Assembly (NCBI RefSeq): GCF_021183825.1
Contig: NZ_CP089211.1
Coordinates: forward strand, 682,001 to 746,000
Direction: 5' to 3'
Length of the DNA: 64,000 nucleotides
Origin: Sinomicrobium kalidii
GTDB taxonomy: Bacteria; Bacteroidota; Bacteroidia; Flavobacteriales; Flavobacteriaceae
Each line of letters starts with the position of its first letter. Position 1 is the stretch's first letter. This document shows positions 53,471 to 63,376 of the stretch, one piece after another. The notes beneath the pieces were generated by a model. The model did not search any database. It saw only the letters and a list, made by a program, of their open reading frames with translations, and was not told the origin of the DNA. A program made the translations under genes and the position numbers.

Positions 53471-53512
53471 GATAACCCGGCCACAAACGCCCCAACTCCT
53501 GAACTTTTACCG

Positions 53513-53520
53513 TATATTTG
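53513..53520 (+). promoter_or_regulatory. -7 element of purC
   Basis: TATATTTG matches TAnnTTTG exactly, followed by CG, and lies 25 bp before the purC ATG. No clear TTTG -33 element. Confidence 0.5.
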
Positions 53521-53544
53521 CGTGAAAAATCAGTACAGTACAAC

Positions 53545-54504
53545 ATGAGTAACAATACCATAACCTCCACCAACTATAATTTTCCGGGACAAAAAGATGT
53601 TTACAAGGGGAAAGTCCGTGAAGTATACTCCCTGAATGAGGACCTGCTGGTCATGATAGCTACAGACCGGCTCTCGGCATTTGATGTGGTGATGCCCAGG
53701 GGTATCCCTTACAAAGGACAGATACTGAACCAGATCGCTACCAAAATGATGAAGGCTACAGAAGACATCGTACCTAACTGGCTCATTGCCACTCCCGATC
53801 CTAACGTAGCTGTGGGCCATCGGTGCACACCTTTTAAAGTGGAAATGGTGATCCGGGGATACCTTTCCGGTCATGCTTCCCGGGAATACAAGGCGGGAAA
53901 ACGCCTTCTTTGTGGCGTATCCATGCCAGAAGGAATGAAGGAAAACGACAAGTTCCCCGAACCCATTATCACCCCCTCCACCAAAGCAGACGACGGCGCC
54001 CATGACGAAGATATATCACGTGAAGACATCCTGAAACAAGGTCTCGTTTCCGAAGAAGACTATGTTCAGCTGGAAGCTTATACCAAAGCCCTTTTTCAAC
54101 GAGGGACGGAAATCGCTGCACAACGGGGGCTTATTCTCGTAGATACCAAATATGAATTCGGAAAGACCAAAGACGGTAAAATCGTATTGATCGACGAAAT
54201 ACACACACCCGACTCGTCCCGGTACTTCTACGCCGACGGCTATCAGGAACGCCAGGACAAGGGCGAAAAACAGAAACAACTATCCAAGGAATTCGTACGC
54301 CAGTGGCTTATAGAAAACGGATTCCAGGGCAAGGAAGGCCAGCAGATCCCAACGATGAGTGATGAATATATCACCTCGGTATCTGAGCGCTATATCGAAC
54401 TTTACGAACAGATCACAGGAGAACCGTTTGAAAGGGCTGACATCAGCGATATTGAAGCCCGTATCGAGAAAAATGTGATGGGGTACTTGAGTTCTAAAAC
54501 CTAA
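53545..54504 (+). CDS. purC: SAICAR synthetase (phosphoribosylaminoimidazole-succinocarboxamide synthase)
   Basis: The 319-residue ATP-dependent enzyme joins CAIR and aspartate in purine synthesis. It has the N-terminal [60 protein letters not shown] and [32 protein letters not shown]. The length resembles the longer single-domain PurC. ATG at 53545 is used; an in-frame TTG at 53518 adds nine unconserved residues. It is followed by a structured convergent spacer. Confidence 0.96.
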   Translation: MSNNTITSTNYNFPGQKDVYKGKVREVYSLNEDLLVMIATDRLSAFDVVMPRGIPYKGQILNQIATKMMKATEDIVPNWLIATPDPNVAVGHRCTPFKVEMVIRGYLSGHASREYKAGKRLLCGVSMPEGMKENDKFPEPIITPSTKADDGAHDEDISREDILKQGLVSEEDYVQLEAYTKALFQRGTEIAAQRGLILVDTKYEFGKTKDGKIVLIDEIHTPDSSRYFYADGYQERQDKGEKQKQLSKEFVRQWLIENGFQGKEGQQIPTMSDEYITSVSERYIELYEQITGEPFERADISDIEARIEKNVMGYLSSKT

Positions 54505-54512
54505 ATTGAACT

Positions 54513-54580
54513 TCCAGAGCCCAGATATGTCTTCCATGGGATTCTTCGCTTCGCTCAGAATGACACGTTTGGGCTCTGGA
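54513..54580. terminator. 11-bp stem holding the GAGCGAAGCGAAG core, between purC and MFS
   Basis: TCCAGAGCCCA (54513-54523) pairs with TGGGCTCTGGA (54570-54580) exactly around a 46-nt loop containing the core 54540-54561, the reverse complement of the one at about 40211-40231. It lies between two convergent genes, so a terminator role is plausible. Confidence 0.65.
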
Positions 54581-54589
54581 TGTCCATGA

Positions 54590-55810
54590 TTATACCTTTT
54601 GCTTTTCTGAAGGCAGGAAAACGGTGAGCAATCCCAGCAACGGCAGGAAAGAACACATTTTAAATACGTAACGGATACTGGTGGCATCGGCCACATCACC
54701 CAGCACGGCCGAACCTATTCCGGCGATACCGAAGGCAAAACCGAAAAACAGCCCGGAAACCATACCTACTTTACCTGGGATGAGTTCCTGTGCATAGACC
54801 AGTATGGCAGAAAAGGCCGAAGACAGTATCAGCCCGATAAGAACGGTAAGCACTCCCGTCCAGAACAGGTTTACGTAAGGCAATAAAAGCGTAAAAGGTG
54901 CTATTCCCAGTATACTGAACCAGATCACATATTTACGTCCGAACCGGTCGCCCAATGGTCCTCCGAAGAAAGTTCCGGCGGCTATGGCAAAGAGAAATAC
55001 AAACAGATATACCTGCGAAGCCTGTACGGAAACATCAAACTTGTCGATCAGGTAAAAGGTATAATAATTCGTAAGGCTGGTCATATAGATATACTTGGAA
55101 AAAATAAGGAACAGCAGTACAACTACAGACCATGTGACCTGTCTTTTGGAAAGGCGGTGTCCCAGGGCATGGTCATTCTTCTTTTTCTTTCTGGCCGGGA
55201 GCCTGTGTAGGTTATTACTGTACCACCGGCCTACGCGGGACAATACGATAATGGCCAGCATGGCCGCCAGCGAAAACCAGATCACGGAAAACTGTCCGAA
55301 CGGTACAATGATCATCGCCGCAAGCAAAGGTCCGAGCGAACTCCCGGCGTTCCCGCCCACCTGGAAAAGCGATTGTGCCATGCCGTGTCTTCCTCCCGAA
55401 GCCATATGGGCAATGCGGGAAGCTTCCGGATGGAACACAGACGACCCCATTCCGATAAGCCCCACTGCCACAAGTACGGTAGCAAAATTGGGTGCCATAG
55501 ACAGTACGACCAGGCCGGTAAGGGAAAATCCCATTCCGATAGCCAGGGAATATGGCTTGGGGTATTTGTCCGTATACAATCCCACCAACGGTTGTAACAG
55601 GGAAGCCGTTAGCTGGAACGTAAGGGTAATTAGCCCTATCTGGGCAAAACTTAGCTTAAAAGATTCCTTCACTAACGGATAGATGGAAGGAATGAGCGAT
55701 TGCAGGGTATCGTTCATTAAATGTGAAAAACTCAGGGCGAATAATACCGGGAAAACGGTCTTTTCCGCCGAAGTCTCCGGGTTTACGTAGGTAGAAGAAT
55801 TTTTATGCAT
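54590..55810 (-). CDS. MFS transporter (fosmidomycin-resistance type)
   Basis: The 406-residue major-facilitator protein has about 12 transmembrane segments. Seen are FALSFSHLMNDTLQSLIPSIYPLVKESFKLSFAQIGLITLTFQLTASLLQPLVGLYTDK (TM1-TM2, D-x-x-R/K-type loop), GMGSSVFHPEASRIA (Fsr signature FHPE) and GPLGDRFGRKYVIWFS. The FHPEA motif and length match the Fsr fosmidomycin-resistance group, but no drug can be assigned. ATG at 55810 (MHKNSST) is preferred to the upstream in-frame start at 55894. Confidence 0.88.
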   Translation of the reverse strand: MHKNSSTYVNPETSAEKTVFPVLFALSFSHLMNDTLQSLIPSIYPLVKESFKLSFAQIGLITLTFQLTASLLQPLVGLYTDKYPKPYSLAIGMGFSLTGLVVLSMAPNFATVLVAVGLIGMGSSVFHPEASRIAHMASGGRHGMAQSLFQVGGNAGSSLGPLLAAMIIVPFGQFSVIWFSLAAMLAIIVLSRVGRWYSNNLHRLPARKKKKNDHALGHRLSKRQVTWSVVVLLFLIFSKYIYMTSLTNYYTFYLIDKFDVSVQASQVYLFVFLFAIAAGTFFGGPLGDRFGRKYVIWFSILGIAPFTLLLPYVNLFWTGVLTVLIGLILSSAFSAILVYAQELIPGKVGMVSGLFFGFAFGIAGIGSAVLGDVADATSIRYVFKMCSFLPLLGLLTVFLPSEKQKV

Positions 55811-55834
55811 AGCAAATGAGGATTTTTCAAGCCA

Positions 55835-55862
55835 CAAATTTATGGCATCCCGTATTTTCAAA
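55835..55862 (-). promoter_or_regulatory. Candidate promoter of the MFS gene
   Basis: On the minus strand TTTG (55859-55862), 16 bp, then TAAATTTG (55835-55842). The spacing is a little short of 19-21 bp. The -7 lies about 25 bp before the ATG. Confidence 0.4.
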
Positions 55863-55893
55863 TACTTGTTTTCCGTACTTTTTACGATGTCCA

Positions 55894-55909
55894 AACTGTT
55901 AAAACAGTT
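55894..55909. promoter_or_regulatory. 16-bp perfect palindrome in the MFS/mnmE divergent spacer
   Basis: AACTGTTAAAACAGTT is an exact palindrome in the middle of the 147-bp divergent spacer, just upstream of the MFS promoter and about 25 bp before the mnmE -7. It may be a site for a regulator of one or both genes. Confidence 0.45.
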
Positions 55910-55933
55910 CCCTGTAAATTGCCTAATTTTAAA

Positions 55934-55941
55934 TACTTTTG
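55934..55941 (+). promoter_or_regulatory. -7 element of mnmE
   Basis: TACTTTTG matches TAnnTTTG and lies 17 bp before the mnmE ATG. The -33 region lacks a clear TTTG. Confidence 0.45.
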
Positions 55942-55957
55942 CATCAAACAGAAAGCC

Positions 55958-57343
55958 ATGCTGCCAAACGATACTATCATAGCCTTAGCGACGCCCAGCG
56001 GTGCGGGTGCCATTGCCGTTCTCCGGATTTCGGGAAAGGAAGCCATAAACATTGTGGACGCAAAATTCCGGTCGGTAAAAGGGAAGAAACTGTCCGGACA
56101 AAAGAGCCATACCATTCATCTCGGCCATATTGTTGACGGTGCTAAGGTACTGGACGAAGTTTTGGTGAGCATATTCAAGGGACCTCACTCCTACACCGGG
56201 GAAAATGTAGTGGAAATTTCCTGTCACGGCTCTCCCTACATACAACGGGAGATCATCCAGCTTTTCTTAAGGAACGGTTGCCGTATGGCCGATGCGGGAG
56301 AATTTACCCTGCGCGCATTCCTCAACGGCAAGCTCGATCTCAGTCAGGCCGAAGCCGTGGCCGACCTCATCGCTTCGGATAACGAGGCTTCTCACCAGAT
56401 AGCCATCCAGCAGATGCGCGGTGGTTTTTCCGGGGAAATAGAAAAACTGCGCCAGGAACTCCTCGACTTCGCTTCCCTCATAGAACTGGAACTCGACTTT
56501 GCCGAAGAAGATGTGGAATTTGCCGACCGAAGCCGGTTCGAAGAACTCCTGAAACGCATAGAACTGGTCCTGAAACGGCTGATCGATTCGTTCGCCGTAG
56601 GTAATGTTATTAAAAACGGCATTCCCGTTGCCATTGTAGGTGCACCCAACGTAGGGAAATCCACCCTGCTCAATGCTCTACTCAATGAAGAAAGGGCTAT
56701 CGTAAGCGACATCGCCGGAACCACCCGCGATACTATTGAAGATGAAATGGTCATTGAAGGCATTGGTTTCCGGTTTATAGATACGGCAGGTATCCGCGAA
56801 ACGGAAGATGTGATAGAAAGCATCGGCATTAAAAAGACTTTTGAGAAGATCACCCAGGCACAGGTGGTCATTTATCTTTTCGATGCCAGTCATTTTGGAG
56901 AAAACAGTGATACCATAGTGGTGGAAATCGAGAAAATAAAGAACAAGTTCCCGCAAAAACCCCTCCTTATCCTGGCCAACAAAATAGACCTGGCCGACAC
57001 GAATCAAATAAAAAACAGCCTGGACTACGAGAACCTGCTGCTTATCTCAGCCCGGGAAAACATTGGTACCGAAAACCTGAAAGACAAACTGCTGGAATTT
57101 GTAAACACAGGGGCACTCCGCAATAACGAGACTATCGTCACCAACAGCCGCCATTACGACGCCCTGCTCAAGGCTTTGGAAGAAATTCAGAAGGTACAGC
57201 ACGGGCTGCAATCCGGCCTGTCCGGGGATCTTCTGGCCATTGATATCCGCGAGGCGTTATATCATTTCGGGGAGATCACGGGGCAGGTAACCAATGATGA
57301 GTTGCTGGGAAATATTTTTGCTAATTTTTGTATTGGTAAATAA
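55958..57343 (+). CDS. mnmE: tRNA modification GTPase MnmE
   Basis: The 461-residue GTPase works with MnmG to form 5-carboxymethylaminomethyluridine at U34 of tRNAs. It has the N-terminal tetrahydrofolate-binding part (DTIIALATPSGAGAIAVLRISG), the G domain with GAPNVGKSTLLN, DIAGTTRDT, DTAGIRET and ANKID, and the C-terminal CIGK ending with the conserved Cys. ATG at 55958 is chosen; upstream in-frame residues from 55919 are not family-like. It is divergent from the MFS gene. Confidence 0.96.
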   Translation: MLPNDTIIALATPSGAGAIAVLRISGKEAINIVDAKFRSVKGKKLSGQKSHTIHLGHIVDGAKVLDEVLVSIFKGPHSYTGENVVEISCHGSPYIQREIIQLFLRNGCRMADAGEFTLRAFLNGKLDLSQAEAVADLIASDNEASHQIAIQQMRGGFSGEIEKLRQELLDFASLIELELDFAEEDVEFADRSRFEELLKRIELVLKRLIDSFAVGNVIKNGIPVAIVGAPNVGKSTLLNALLNEERAIVSDIAGTTRDTIEDEMVIEGIGFRFIDTAGIRETEDVIESIGIKKTFEKITQAQVVIYLFDASHFGENSDTIVVEIEKIKNKFPQKPLLILANKIDLADTNQIKNSLDYENLLLISARENIGTENLKDKLLEFVNTGALRNNETIVTNSRHYDALLKALEEIQKVQHGLQSGLSGDLLAIDIREALYHFGEITGQVTNDELLGNIFANFCIGK

Positions 57344-57426
57344 ATTTATCAAACAACACCAAAAAACATCTTACCAACACAAACAAAATCAATACATTAC
57401 AAAAAATATTTTGGCCTAAGGCTTTT

Positions 57427-57501
57427 TTCAGGAAACAAAAGATGCAGCACTCTCCTGCATCCTGAAGAACAAAAAAGTCTAAAACTCCCCTCTCTAGACT
57501 T
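57427..57501. terminator. Two-hairpin terminator region after mnmE and the SSS gene
   Basis: GATGCAG / CTGCATC (57441-57447, 57455-57461), extended by TTCAGG / CCTGAA, and a second stem AAGTCTA / TAGACTT (57475-57481, 57495-57501) with A and T tracts. They lie between convergent mnmE and the SSS gene. Confidence 0.6.
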
Positions 57502-57537
57502 TGTTATTCAATTTTAGTCAGAACCAAAACCGTGAAA

Positions 57538-59217
57538 TTATTGATTCCGGGAGTACCTCCCCGACTTCCTGTGTATAAACCACGACATAAAACCGATCAC
57601 TGTTCCTACACAGAGTGTTGTCCATAACGCCTTCTGATCTGCTGTCAAAGCCAGCCCGATAAAGATCATAGAGGTTATTGCCATGGTCCTTGCCAGTATC
57701 TTTAAACCAAAGCTATTCTGAGCCTTACTGCTTTCATCTGCCGGTTTTGTTTTTTCCCCGTGACTGACTGTATCTTTGATCTTTTTATACAGGCGGTACT
57801 CTTCAGAAACTTTACCCCAACTTCTCGCCCATATTTCGTAACCCGATAAAAATAAAATGGGAATAAGGGAGCCTGCCAGCATTTCTTCTGCCCTGTTTAA
57901 TGAAATACCGGTTAACAAGGGATGCAGAAATTTAAGGTAGAGATTCAGGGAAAGGCCCAGGAGGGTACACCACAAGATTGATTTTCCCGTATGATACCGG
58001 GAGAACAATGCCCATATAGGCGGACCGTACAAGGAGCATCCCGTTACTGCCCCTACGCTTAAAACTATTTCCACTATACCTCCGGCGGATGGCACCAACA
58101 GTGCTACACCAATAGTCATAATTCCAAAAACAATAACAGCAAGTTTGGCTATAAGCATCAGATGCTTCGGTTGGGTATCAGGCCGGACCGACTTATATAA
58201 ATCATTAGTAAACACAGCCGCTGCCAGGTTTAAGGTCGTATTTACGGAGCTCGCCGTAGCGAACACCATACCTCCCAGCATCAATCCCACCAGTCCCCGG
58301 GGGAGTACGGCCTTACACATCATCAGGTAAGCTCCTTCATTTTCCAATCCGGACAAATCCGGGTTGACCACCCTGTAAATCATGGGAGGCAACATCCATA
58401 CAAAGGGACTTATGAGATACAGTATCGCAAACAGATATCCTACCTTTCTGGCCGACTTGGGACTATCTACACTGGTATACCGCTGGACATAAGCCCAATT
58501 CCCTCCGATAAAAATTCCGTTATAAATACCGAAAGCCAGTAAAAAAAGCCAGGAATATTCTTCGTTCACCGGCATAAAGAAATCGGGAGGGGCATGGGTA
58601 AATAATTCTTCTACGCCCCCTATTTTATCAAATGCCAGCGGTACTACAATAAGTACCGCTCCTGTAAGTACTATAAACTGAATAACATCCGTAATCATTA
58701 CCCCCCAAAGGCCTCCGACAGCAGTATAGATAATAATTAAAATCCCCAGTACCAGGATACAGGCTTCAATGGGAAATCCCGTGGATACATTTATAATTTT
58801 AGCCACCGGGTAAAGGAAGGCCCCGGTATACATCAGAGAGATCAGCAGAATAAGATAACTGTAAAATTTCTGAACGGTCAGTCCCAACCGTCTGGACACA
58901 AATTCCGCTGCCGTCAATGCACGTGATTTTTGCCATGCAGGGGCGATAAACATACCTACGAAAAACCCTCCGAGACACATGGTAAGCTGAATGGCTATGG
59001 AAACAAAACCATACTGGTAGGCTATGGATCCCCACACTACAAATGTTCCTGCCGAAAAGAAACTCATAAACAAAGACAGTGAACTGATCTGCCACGGTAC
59101 CGCTCCTCCCGCTGCGAAGTAAGACTTCATGGAATTCCCCGTTTTTCCGAATGACAGCCCCGCCGCAATAATAATGCCTGTAAAAACAAACATCACGATA
59201 TAATCCAAAATTCCCAT
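57538..59217 (-). CDS. Sodium:solute symporter (SSS family)
   Basis: The 559-residue polytopic membrane protein has about 13-14 hydrophobic segments and SSS patterns: GKTGNSMKSYFAAGGAVPWQISSLSLFMSFFSAGTFVVWGS at the N-terminus and ILIIIYTAVGGLWGVMITDVIQFIVL. It starts 10 bp after the FAD oxidoreductase stop, so it is the third or fourth gene of a locus with sulfatase and beta-helix genes. Na+-driven uptake of a small glycan-derived or carboxylate compound is plausible. The ATG at 59217 (MGILDYIVM) is preferred over an upstream in-frame start at 59268. Confidence 0.92.
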   Translation of the reverse strand: MGILDYIVMFVFTGIIIAAGLSFGKTGNSMKSYFAAGGAVPWQISSLSLFMSFFSAGTFVVWGSIAYQYGFVSIAIQLTMCLGGFFVGMFIAPAWQKSRALTAAEFVSRRLGLTVQKFYSYLILLISLMYTGAFLYPVAKIINVSTGFPIEACILVLGILIIIYTAVGGLWGVMITDVIQFIVLTGAVLIVVPLAFDKIGGVEELFTHAPPDFFMPVNEEYSWLFLLAFGIYNGIFIGGNWAYVQRYTSVDSPKSARKVGYLFAILYLISPFVWMLPPMIYRVVNPDLSGLENEGAYLMMCKAVLPRGLVGLMLGGMVFATASSVNTTLNLAAAVFTNDLYKSVRPDTQPKHLMLIAKLAVIVFGIMTIGVALLVPSAGGIVEIVLSVGAVTGCSLYGPPIWALFSRYHTGKSILWCTLLGLSLNLYLKFLHPLLTGISLNRAEEMLAGSLIPILFLSGYEIWARSWGKVSEEYRLYKKIKDTVSHGEKTKPADESSKAQNSFGLKILARTMAITSMIFIGLALTADQKALWTTLCVGTVIGFMSWFIHRKSGRYSRNQ

Positions 59218-59227
59218 GTTCTGTCTT

Positions 59228-61636
59228 TTAGCGATAACAACGAACGGCAAACAATGCGGCCGGGACATCTCTTGAAGGATGTTCCATTGTAATAGTTAAT
59301 TCCCGGGTGATTACCGTAGTTTTCAAATCTACTCTGTTTATGGTCTGATAGTTGCCAGTTTTTTCAAATACGACCTCTCCTTTATCATCCAATATCTTAT
59401 AATTCCTCACACAGAAGGGCATCACCGATTCCGGATGTCCCATTAAAACGCTTTCCATCGGGTGGTCGTAATCCGTATCAAAAAATAATTCAATCCTGCT
59501 GATCTCCCTGGGCTTTTCCCAGCTTATTTTAACGCATGGCTCCGCATCATTCAAATCGGCCACCCATGCATTCGGGGTTGTAGTAGGCCGGTAGACTCCT
59601 GTTTTGATATGTTCCTTACCAAAAGGGTGTAACGGCGGATCGATCTTCATGGCCACATTATGTCCCCCGGGCCGCCGCTGAGGGCACCAGAACTCAAATT
59701 CGTCCATCCCGATGTCTTCCGGGGGAACCTGCTTCCCATAGTTGGATACTGCTTTGTTCACCAGGTTAAATGTCGATAATATCCCGGTAACCCGAAGGGA
59801 GGACCTGTAAAGTTCCACATCCCGGTTTTTGTGCAAAATGATAAAGGCATAAGCCCGCTCCTTTATATGTGCTGAAAACGCTACCCGAATAGTTTCTCTG
59901 CCTTTTTTTACTGCCACGGCAAACTTCTCCAGGGAAACATCCGGTGTAAAGTTTCCTGTTTTCCCGCTGATCCGCAATTCAACATCCAGAACAGTATCGT
60001 TTTTCGCTTCGAGGTCAAAAGTTATCGCCGGTAATTTTCCTTCCTGTAAAGGGAGCATCTGTGCAATCGAAATATCCAGCGGAAGTACGAAATCGGCACT
60101 TAAACATCCCAATGCGAAAGTACTTGACACAGTCAGACTTCCCTGTTGAACCAGATCGGTATCATCATGTAATACCAGTTCGGGGATATGCTGACCACTT
60201 TTCAGTAACTCGTGTTGCAGATCGGTTATAAAGCCTTTCTCCAGGATATCCCGCGGGTTCAGATACCCCTTATGATATATTTCTGTAACAACTGTATGCC
60301 CCGTTTCCTTGTCTTCTGTCATATCTTCAGCAGCCCCCCCATGATTCGCGTACGACTGTTCGCGCTTTGTTTTTACAAATTTATTTTCAACGGCTCCTTT
60401 TGTCCCGGCAATGTAAGCAGCCATTCCTACAGCCTGTCCGATATAGGCTGCGGTAGCCATAACCCTGGTCGAAGCAAAAGCTACATGTGTTGCACTGATG
60501 ATTCTCCCAGCCAGGAAAAGGTTCTTTATATTCCTGCTGTATAAACACCTGTACGGAATCTGGTAAATACCTTTGGCATGCCATTGGTTGCACCCCGGTT
60601 TTTCACTGAACACCCCGTCTGCCGGGTGCAAATCTATGGACCATCCACCGTAAGCCACAGCATCTTCATGGGTTCTCTGCTCCACAATATCCTGTTGACG
60701 AAGCATATAGTCTCCTTCAAACCGCCGGCTTTCCCGTTTTCCGGGAATAGTCCCCACCCATTCCAACGTCATATTTTCGGCTTCCGGAAATTCACCAGAG
60801 TTCTTGATATAATCCCAGGCACCATACACCACCTTCCATAGTTCCCATTTGATCTTTTCCGTATCGTATACGGTATCCATTCGTCCCCCGTACTCCAGCC
60901 ACCAAAGCTTACATCCATACTCTTTGGCATTAAAACTCCTGAAACGGGGAATTTCCTTACTGACTTCCATGGCAAAATCCGGTGCCTTGAATTTTACAGG
61001 CCTTCCCGTATCCTTACTGTAAAAATACAGGCTGTGCCCTAAAAGCTGCCCGTATTCTTCGGTAGGAGCAAATTTTTCTCCGAACTCTTCTTTGCTCTCG
61101 GCCCCCATTCTAAAGGCTGCCCCCGATAGAAAACCGACAATACCGTCACCGGAAGCATCACAGAATAATGGTGCATGGACAATGTAATCGGTCGAATTCT
61201 GGCTGCAAAAACCTTTTACTGCTCCTATGCTGTCATCAGTCAGCTTCCGGACTTCGTAAACAGCGGTATTCAACAGTAAGGTTATATTAGGTTCTGCCTT
61301 TACCTTATCAAGCAGTATTGCATCGAATATCAGCGGGTTTCCTTCCCTGTTCCTGTACATATTCTCTACCAGCAGTTCATCTACCACCCCACCTTCACGG
61401 CTCCACCTGTTGTTATTGCCGAGGTGAGAGGTGGCGCCGAGTATCCATAAGCGAACTTCACTAGACGAATTTCCCCCCAATACGGGCCTGTCCTGTACCA
61501 ATATCACCTTTACTCCCTTCCTCGCTGCGGTGATGGCGGTGCATACCCCCGAAAGTCCACCACCTACAACAGCAAGTTCCGTGTGATATATTTCGGTATT
61601 TAACTTCCTGTTCGCTTCACAGTCCCTTTTTATCAT
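59228..61636 (-). CDS. FAD-dependent oxidoreductase with C-terminal discoidin-like domain
   Basis: The 802-residue protein has an N-terminal FAD_oxidored domain with ELAVVGGGLSGVCTAITAARKGVKVILVQDRPVLGGNSSSEVRLW (GxGxxG FAD motif) and a middle region. A C-terminal beta-rich part begins near VADLNDAEPCVKISWEKPREISRIELFFDTDYDHP, resembling an F5/8 type C (discoidin) domain. Such proteins are common in Bacteroidota glycan loci and their substrates are generally unknown. No signal peptide is seen. It is 104 bp after the sulfatase gene and just before the SSS symporter. Confidence 0.87.
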   Translation of the reverse strand: MIKRDCEANRKLNTEIYHTELAVVGGGLSGVCTAITAARKGVKVILVQDRPVLGGNSSSEVRLWILGATSHLGNNNRWSREGGVVDELLVENMYRNREGNPLIFDAILLDKVKAEPNITLLLNTAVYEVRKLTDDSIGAVKGFCSQNSTDYIVHAPLFCDASGDGIVGFLSGAAFRMGAESKEEFGEKFAPTEEYGQLLGHSLYFYSKDTGRPVKFKAPDFAMEVSKEIPRFRSFNAKEYGCKLWWLEYGGRMDTVYDTEKIKWELWKVVYGAWDYIKNSGEFPEAENMTLEWVGTIPGKRESRRFEGDYMLRQQDIVEQRTHEDAVAYGGWSIDLHPADGVFSEKPGCNQWHAKGIYQIPYRCLYSRNIKNLFLAGRIISATHVAFASTRVMATAAYIGQAVGMAAYIAGTKGAVENKFVKTKREQSYANHGGAAEDMTEDKETGHTVVTEIYHKGYLNPRDILEKGFITDLQHELLKSGQHIPELVLHDDTDLVQQGSLTVSSTFALGCLSADFVLPLDISIAQMLPLQEGKLPAITFDLEAKNDTVLDVELRISGKTGNFTPDVSLEKFAVAVKKGRETIRVAFSAHIKERAYAFIILHKNRDVELYRSSLRVTGILSTFNLVNKAVSNYGKQVPPEDIGMDEFEFWCPQRRPGGHNVAMKIDPPLHPFGKEHIKTGVYRPTTTPNAWVADLNDAEPCVKISWEKPREISRIELFFDTDYDHPMESVLMGHPESVMPFCVRNYKILDDKGEVVFEKTGNYQTINRVDLKTTVITRELTITMEHPSRDVPAALFAVRCYR

Positions 61637-61740
61637 AGCTTAAGTTTCTTTATCTTTTTACCCCTGATCCACATAAATTATGATAGCATCAGGATAGCAT
61701 TTCTTTTTATCTTCTTTATTCAATACTATAACTGTACCGG

Positions 61741-63306
61741 TCAATGTAATTCCAGCTCCTGTATTTCACTTCCGGCTTTTCCTCTTAATTCCCTGTACTT
61801 TTTCTTCATATCCTCCAGTTTATCCGGCTGTTTTTCCGCCAGGTTATGCTGTTCGCCCGGGTCTTCCGCAAGATTATACAACTGATAGGTCTTCGCAGCC
61901 CCCATTTCAATATTCACTTGTTTCTGTACTACTGCCCCGGGATACGGGGGGATCATGACCCAATCCCCATCCCTGAGGATGGTTCGCGATGTACCTTCCA
62001 GGATAAGAGTTTCACGTCCTTTATTGCTTTTACCCAGAAAAGCATCCAGGTAATCCTCACTGTCCGTCCCTGTTACTTGCTGACCGGTAAATTGTGCCAG
62101 TGAGGCCAGTAAATCGACCTGGCACACTATGGCATCGGACACCTGCGGTTTGATTTTTCCTTTCCAGAAAACGGCGAACGGCACCCGGAACCCGGCCTCA
62201 TATATGCTGTATTTTCCACCTCTCAGCGGACCTCCCGGACGATGATCGCCCACCTTTTCCACGGCGTTGTCATAGTACCCGTCGTTTAGTACCGGACCAT
62301 TGTCACTGGTAAAAATGATCAATGTACTCTCCAGCAGACCTTCTTCTTCCAGTGTTTTGACAAATGCGCCTATACAGGCATCGGCCTCAACAATGACATC
62401 CCCCCGGGGGCCCATATCCGTTTTTCCCACAAACCTGGGATGCGGTGTACGGGGTACATGAGGCTGCTGCATGGCATAATAGAGAAAGAAGGGCGATGAT
62501 CGCTCCTCCCGTACAAAAGACTGTGCCCGGGCCAAAAAGGTATCTGCCATGTCCTCATCCACCCATTTTGCATTCTCGCCGCCCTTCATGTAACCTATTC
62601 GGGGAATACCATTTACGATACTCTGGTTATGCCCGTGATGCCACTTCATTTTCAGCAATTCGGGGTTGTCCAGTCCTGTGGGTTCTCCCTCAAAATTATG
62701 TTCGTAACTCACCCGGATGGGGTCATCGGTTTCCAGCCCTGCCACGTTGCCATTTTCTATGTATACCGTGGGGACGCGATCCTGGGTTGCGGCCAGGATA
62801 AAAGCTTCGTCAAAACCTACTTCGTTAGGACCCGGGCTTATATGCTCATTCCAGTCTACCTGCCCTGTTCCGAGACCCAAATGCCATTTCCCCACAATAC
62901 CTGTGTAATAACCCGCCTTTTTCAACATCTTCGGCAGGGTCTGCTGAGCCGTATCAATAATAAGCGGGGCAGTTCCGGGAAGGATCTTTGCATCGCTGTT
63001 ACGCCAAGGATATACACCCGTAAGCAGGGCATACCTGCTCGGGGTACAGGTCGAGGAGGCGGCATACCCGTCGGTAAAACGGATACCGTTTTCTACAAGG
63101 TAATCCATATTAGGCGTAGGTATTCCCTCTGCTCCGTAAGCTCCAAGGTCTCCATACCCCAGGTCGTCCATATTTATAATTACGATATTGGGTAATACAG
63201 GATCAGGGCCGGATGTTTCTTTCTGTTGTGAATTACAACTGCCGAGAAAGGATAGTACAATCCCCGCAGCCAGTATGCCGGTAATTTGATGTGTTTGTTT
63301 TTTCAT
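61741..63306 (-). CDS. Secreted sulfatase (S1 family) lipoprotein
   Basis: The 521-residue protein removes sulfate from sulfated glycans. It has a lipoprotein signal with Cys24 (VLSFLGSC), MDDLGYGDLG (metal-binding DD), STCTPSRYALLTG with Cys87 in CxPSR that is expected to be converted to formylglycine, GKWHLG, PHVPRTPHPRF and FTSDNGPVLN. An anaerobic or oxygen-dependent maturation enzyme must be encoded elsewhere. The ATG at 63306 (MKKQTHQI) is preferred over the start at 63318. It is placed between the beta-helix gene and the FAD oxidoreductase gene. Confidence 0.93.
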   Translation of the reverse strand: MKKQTHQITGILAAGIVLSFLGSCNSQQKETSGPDPVLPNIVIINMDDLGYGDLGAYGAEGIPTPNMDYLVENGIRFTDGYAASSTCTPSRYALLTGVYPWRNSDAKILPGTAPLIIDTAQQTLPKMLKKAGYYTGIVGKWHLGLGTGQVDWNEHISPGPNEVGFDEAFILAATQDRVPTVYIENGNVAGLETDDPIRVSYEHNFEGEPTGLDNPELLKMKWHHGHNQSIVNGIPRIGYMKGGENAKWVDEDMADTFLARAQSFVREERSSPFFLYYAMQQPHVPRTPHPRFVGKTDMGPRGDVIVEADACIGAFVKTLEEEGLLESTLIIFTSDNGPVLNDGYYDNAVEKVGDHRPGGPLRGGKYSIYEAGFRVPFAVFWKGKIKPQVSDAIVCQVDLLASLAQFTGQQVTGTDSEDYLDAFLGKSNKGRETLILEGTSRTILRDGDWVMIPPYPGAVVQKQVNIEMGAAKTYQLYNLAEDPGEQHNLAEKQPDKLEDMKKKYRELRGKAGSEIQELELH

Positions 63307-63376
63307 TTTTTGATACATTATTTATTTCCTGGTCATTATCTGAGTTTCGAAAACTACTTAACAGCTTGACACCGCT

